From Ignavibacteriaceae bacterium (lineage in GTDB: Bacteria > Bacteroidota > Ignavibacteria > Ignavibacteriales > Ignavibacteriaceae), in assembly GCA_025449775.1 (NCBI GenBank), contig JANWIS010000175.1, forward strand, positions 1 to 9,223: 9,223 nucleotides of DNA. Reading direction: 5' to 3'. Positions 6,587 to 9,223 of the stretch are shown here, one piece after another. The first letter of the stretch is position 1; every line of letters starts with the position of its first letter. A model generated the notes under the pieces. It worked only from the letters and a program-made list of their open reading frames with translations. It did not search any database and had not been told where the DNA came from. A program made the translations under genes and the position numbers.

Positions 6587-8137
6587 ATGAATATTCTCAT
6601 AGGAAAAGATTCTAATAATGTAAAAGCTAATTTGAATAAAAGCTCTTTGCAGTTTACTGAACTATATGAAAATATTTTAGAAACGCTTAGGGATACAAAT
6701 ACTGCTTTCATTTTTATTGATTCGGTAACAAATAAGATTCTTTATTTTAATGAAGTATTCTGCAAAATGTGTGGGTATACCAGGACAGAAATTTTCAAAC
6801 AACCTTCACTCCTCAAATTAATAAGTAAAAATAAACTGGAAGACTTTAAATCCGATCTCATAAAAGTGTTCAGACAAAAAAACCTCGTTCATATTTTCAA
6901 TTCCAGTTTATCAAGAAAGGATAATAAAAGAATTTCAGTTGAAATAACTGCGCGACGCTTAGTCAGGAATGGAAATACTCAGGTTTTAATGCTCGTAAGA
7001 GATGTAACAGAAATGGTGAGCAAAAACCTGATGAAAAAACTGATGGATGAAGCAGTGCACGAAAGTGAAAAACGTTACCGTTCACTTATAGAAAATGTAA
7101 AAGACTATGCAATTTTTATGCTTGACTTTAATGGTATTATTATCAGCTGGAATGATGGTGCTGAAAGAATTTTAGGTTACAAAGAAAAAGAAATTATTCT
7201 AAAGAAATATTCTATTCTTTTCCCAGAAGGTAATAATAATGGTGAAGATCCTGTAAGCATTCTTGAACAAGCAAAGCAGGAGAGACATGTTGAATCAGAG
7301 TTACCATTAAGAAAAAAAAATGGAGAAAAACTATGGGCAGCGCTTACTATAACCAGTTTGAGTAACGGAGACTCAGCTTCGGAAATATTTTCAATAATAA
7401 TTCGTGATCTGACAAAACATAAGGAGGCTGAAGATCGTCTGCAAGAACAAGAAAATCAACTACGTTCCCTGGCAAAACATCTACAGGATGCAAGAGAGGA
7501 AGAAAGATTACGTATTGCAAGGGAACTTCACGATGAATTCAGCCAAATGCTTACAGCACTCAGGATGGATTTATCAGTTCTCGGCAACACAATTTCGAAA
7601 ACTGTTTCTGAACCATACAACAGGATTTCTTTATTAGAAAAAATTTCTTCCATTTCCGGATTGCTTGAAAAAACTATACGATCAACACGAAGGATCATTG
7701 CAGAACTTAGACCCGCTGTACTTGATGAACTGGGTTTGTACACAGCCATTCAGTGGCAGACACAGGAATTTGAAAACCGGACCGGAATACGATGCAAAAT
7801 TATCAAGCTTCATCATAATGTAAACCTTGACAAGCACACATCAACAGCTATATTCCGAATTCTGCAGGAAGGATTAACTAATGTTGTAAAACATTCGGAG
7901 GCTACAAATGTAGTTATCAGTCTCAAGCTTAAGAAGGATAATATCATGCTTGAAATAAGCGATAACGGGAAAGGAATCGATGAAAATAAATTGAGGTCGC
8001 CGACATCCACCGGTCTTCTTGGAATCAGAGAAAGAGTTGTAGCTCTTAAAGGTAATTTCAGAATTCATTCTGAAAAGGATCATGGAACGCATTTACAAAT
8101 TTTTGTTCCATATAAAACGGGAAATCATCATGATTAA
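6587..8137 (+). CDS. Soluble PAS-PAS sensor histidine kinase, HisKA_3/NarX-like class
   Basis: This 516-residue kinase autophosphorylates on histidine and passes the phosphate to the response regulator encoded next. No membrane helix was found, so it should sense a cytoplasmic signal. PAS domain 1 spans about 25-145 (AFIFID...ILYFNEVFCKMCGYTRTEI) and ends in VRDVTE. PAS domain 2 spans about 164-280 (YRSLIENV...IISWNDGAERILGYKEKEI) and ends in IRDLTKHK. A coiled coil at ~277-310 leads to the HisKA_3 dimerisation helix with the phosphoacceptor His315 in ARELHDEFSQ. The HATPase domain follows: N-box around Asn432 (LQEGLTNVVKH), G1 DNGKGI at 459-464 and G2 GLLGIRERV at 476-484, all intact. No heme- or flavin-specific residue stands out in the PAS domains, so the ligand is unknown. 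The start has no clear Shine-Dalgarno. The 3' end overlaps the regulator by 8 bases, a classic paired two-component arrangement. Confidence 0.92.
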   Translation: MNILIGKDSNNVKANLNKSSLQFTELYENILETLRDTNTAFIFIDSVTNKILYFNEVFCKMCGYTRTEIFKQPSLLKLISKNKLEDFKSDLIKVFRQKNLVHIFNSSLSRKDNKRISVEITARRLVRNGNTQVLMLVRDVTEMVSKNLMKKLMDEAVHESEKRYRSLIENVKDYAIFMLDFNGIIISWNDGAERILGYKEKEIILKKYSILFPEGNNNGEDPVSILEQAKQERHVESELPLRKKNGEKLWAALTITSLSNGDSASEIFSIIIRDLTKHKEAEDRLQEQENQLRSLAKHLQDAREEERLRIARELHDEFSQMLTALRMDLSVLGNTISKTVSEPYNRISLLEKISSISGLLEKTIRSTRRIIAELRPAVLDELGLYTAIQWQTQEFENRTGIRCKIIKLHHNVNLDKHTSTAIFRILQEGLTNVVKHSEATNVVISLKLKKDNIMLEISDNGKGIDENKLRSPTSTGLLGIRERVVALKGNFRIHSEKDHGTHLQIFVPYKTGNHHD

Positions 8138-8762
8138 AATTATTATTGCAGACGATCACCCGTTGATCAGGAAAGGAATAAAGGATATTCTTGAAGATGA
8201 GATGGATTATGAAGTGGTTGCTGATGCAGCTTTCCCTCACGAAGTGCTTAATGGAATCAAAGATTTTAATCCGGATATACTTATTACAGATTTATCGATG
8301 CCCGGTAGAAGCGGGCTTGATATGATAAGCGATGTAAAACAACTGTATCCGAAACTTCCAATATTAGTTTTAACAATGCATCCTGAAGAACGATTTGCAG
8401 TGCGAGCTTTAAGAGCCGGCGTTGATGGATACCTTACAAAAGATACCAGGCCTGAAGAGATAATCAAAGCAGTAAGACAGATTGTAAGCGGAAGAAAATT
8501 CATCACTCCTTCAATTGCTGAAAAGCTTGCAACAGAAATAGACAGAGATCCTAATAAACTTCCTCACGAACTTCTTTCAGACAGAGAATTCCAGGTTATG
8601 TGTATGATCGCTGCTGGTGAAAAAGTCCGTAATATTTCTTCAAAATTATCTCTGAGCATCAGAACAGTTCATACTTACCGGACAAGAATACTTGAAAAAA
8701 TGAATATGAAATCTGATACAGAGTTAACATTATATGCAATGGAACACCGTCTGCTCGATTAA
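8130..8762 (+). CDS. NarL/FixJ-family response regulator
   Basis: This 210-residue transcription regulator pairs with the upstream kinase. Residues 1-~120 are the receiver: acidic pocket Asp8/Asp9 in IIIADDHPLI, phosphoacceptor Asp54 in ILITDLSMPG, switch Thr82 in VLTMH, and Lys104 in GYLTKD. Residues ~147-207 are a LuxR-type helix-turn-helix (LSDREFQVMCMIAAGEKVRNISSKLSLSIRTVHTYRTRILEKM), with the recognition helix near SIRTVHTYRTRIL. All key residues are present. I place the start at 8130 because MIKIIIADDHP is the standard receiver beginning. An in-frame ATG at 8082 would add 16 residues lying inside the kinase's ATPase domain. The start overlaps the kinase end by 8 bases, so the two are probably translationally coupled. 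Target promoters are unknown; nearby genes or the gene beginning at 9142 are candidates only by position. Confidence 0.93.
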   Translation: MIKIIIADDHPLIRKGIKDILEDEMDYEVVADAAFPHEVLNGIKDFNPDILITDLSMPGRSGLDMISDVKQLYPKLPILVLTMHPEERFAVRALRAGVDGYLTKDTRPEEIIKAVRQIVSGRKFITPSIAEKLATEIDRDPNKLPHELLSDREFQVMCMIAAGEKVRNISSKLSLSIRTVHTYRTRILEKMNMKSDTELTLYAMEHRLLD

Positions 8763-8811
8763 TCCAGTCTGATAAAAAACATCAATAAAAAGTAAAATTT
8801 TTTTTCCTCCA

Positions 8812-8843
8812 AATTCCAGTTAAGCTTTTTCATACCTGGGATT
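8812..8843 (+). repeat. Inverted repeat, 8-bp stem with 16-base loop
   Basis: AATTCCAG (8812-8819) pairs with CTGGGATT (8836-8843), with one G-U wobble. It is not followed by a T run, so it is not a standard terminator on this strand. Confidence 0.4.
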
Positions 8844-8846
8844 CAA

Positions 8847-8872
8847 AACTGCCTTATGGCAATATGGCAGTT
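8847..8872 (+). repeat. Perfect 7-bp inverted repeat with internal direct repeat
   Basis: AACTGCC (8847-8853) pairs perfectly with GGCAGTT (8866-8872) across a 12-base loop. TATGGCA occurs twice (8855-8861 and 8863-8869), so TGCC could instead pair with the first GGCA as a smaller TTAT-loop hairpin. The two mutually exclusive pairings, or the symmetry itself, could serve as an RNA switch or a protein-binding site. It follows the first hairpin after only three bases. Confidence 0.45.
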
Positions 8873-9097
8873 AAAATAAATTCCCTTCAATTTTAGCAAA
8901 ATAAATACTGAATATTAAAGAACAATAATTAATATTGTGTCAGTAATGTTTTTTTTGTACATCAATGTTTCCAATTTTACTACAAGCCAAACACCACCTT
9001 CACAATTTCTATTTTCAAAATTCACCAATGAATTATTAACTGCATTTTATACAAGGGAAAAATAATTTGTTCTATACTGCATGATAAATACTAAAAG

Positions 9098-9105
9098 TAT
9101 TTTTG
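9098..9105 (+). promoter_or_regulatory. Possible Bacteroidota-type -7 element (TAnnTTTG)
   Basis: TATTTTTG matches the TAnnTTTG -7 consensus of the Bacteroidota primary sigma factor, 36 bases before the ATG at 9142. The partner TTTG at 9066-9069 is 28 bases upstream, further than the usual ~19-21, so the match is incomplete. Whether this lineage uses that consensus is also uncertain. Confidence 0.25.
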
Positions 9106-9130
9106 CCCCTGTTATTGAAGTTAAAAATGA

Positions 9131-9136
9131 AAGGAG
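9131..9136 (+). promoter_or_regulatory. Ribosome binding site of the final partial gene
   Basis: AAGGAG lies 5 bases before the ATG at 9142. It favours that start over the in-frame ATG at 9127, which has no such site and would place the AAGGAG inside the coding region. Confidence 0.65.
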
Positions 9137-9141
9137 CAAAA

Positions 9142-9223
9142 ATGCTGATACAAAAAAATTTTCTTATCCGGATATTCATATCTCCGAGAACATGGATACC
9201 AATTATCCATTTATCATTTACAA
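9142..9223 (+). CDS. Start of an unidentified gene, cut by the window end
   Basis: Only the first 27 codons are visible (MLIQKNFLIRIFISPRTW, then IPIIHLSFT). They are open to the window edge and follow a good AAGGAG site. The N-terminus is hydrophobic with interspersed Arg and Lys and could lead into a membrane or signal segment, but too little is present to assign a family. It follows a 379-base non-coding gap, so it probably begins a separate transcription unit. Confidence 0.5.
   Translation, partial: MLIQKNFLIRIFISPRTWIPIIHLSFT

Larger units (their letters stand above)
8763..9141. other. AT-rich non-coding stretch between the regulator and the last gene
   Basis: This 379-base gap shows no ORF worth calling on either strand. 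It holds a T8 run at 8798-8805, two adjacent hairpins at 8812-8872, a short AT hairpin at 9086-9102, and the leader of the gene beginning at 9142. No GC-rich stem followed directly by a T run is present, so the terminator of the two-component operon is not clear. It probably contains the promoter of the downstream gene. Confidence 0.6.

Noticed and set aside
8082..8129. Upstream in-frame ATG giving the response regulator 16 extra residues
   Set aside because: The extension lies inside the kinase ATPase domain and is not receiver-like. MIKIIIADDHP at 8130 is the normal beginning of this family.
8812..8860. TTTGAATCCC on the minus strand, recalling a tRNA T-loop
   Set aside because: No acceptor stem, anticodon arm or D arm can be placed around it.
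8851..8872. TGGCA repeats resembling a sigma-54 promoter
   Set aside because: The GG and GC pairs are not at the required -24/-12 spacing on either strand.
9086..9102. AAATACT/AGTATTT hairpin followed by T residues as a terminator
   Set aside because: The stem is entirely A/T apart from one G-C pair, lies over 300 bases after the last stop codon, and overlaps a possible promoter element for the next gene.

Overview
This AT-rich window carries all of its recognisable genes on the + strand. It most likely comes from a member of the Bacteroidota/Chlorobiota lineage, probably Ignavibacteria. The main evidence is the first protein: a large secreted protein with fibronectin-III-like repeats and a C-terminal type IX secretion (T9SS) type A sorting domain containing the NYPNPFN signature. 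That signature is very common in secreted Ignavibacteria proteins. The assignment is inference from protein style, not from a marker gene.

Layout: (1) 23-2878, a T9SS-exported surface protein with five tandem ~98-residue repeats. (2) 2913-4217 and 4214-4912, an ATP-grasp enzyme of the carboxylate-amine ligase type, translationally coupled by an ATGA overlap to an unrecognised six-helix membrane protein. (3) 4970-5530, a membrane-tethered exported protein with a small beta-rich domain and a Pro/Gly-rich tail. (4) 5603-6108, an unrecognised gene whose reading frame is interrupted by a -1 shift exactly at a run of nine A residues. (5) 6132-6533, a 133-residue RsbT-like GHKL protein in which all three ATP-binding boxes are degenerate, so it looks like a pseudo-kinase. 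(6) 6587-8137 and 8130-8762, a soluble PAS-PAS histidine kinase and its NarL/FixJ-type response regulator, overlapping by 8 bases. (7) 8763-9141, an AT-rich non-coding stretch with two adjacent hairpins. (8) From 9142, the start of a gene that runs off the window.

Gaps between the genes from 23 to 8762 are short (23-72 bases) or negative, and no convincing rho-independent terminator is visible between them, so co-transcription of parts of the block is plausible. The PAS-PAS kinase and regulator form a clear two-component pair that senses an intracellular signal and controls transcription. The pseudo-RsbT protein and the frameshifted gene just upstream may feed into that signalling, but only proximity supports this. 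The most unusual parts are the catalytically dead-looking RsbT homologue, the A9 frameshift, and the coupled ATP-grasp/membrane-protein pair. No CRISPR, mobile element, rRNA or tRNA was seen.
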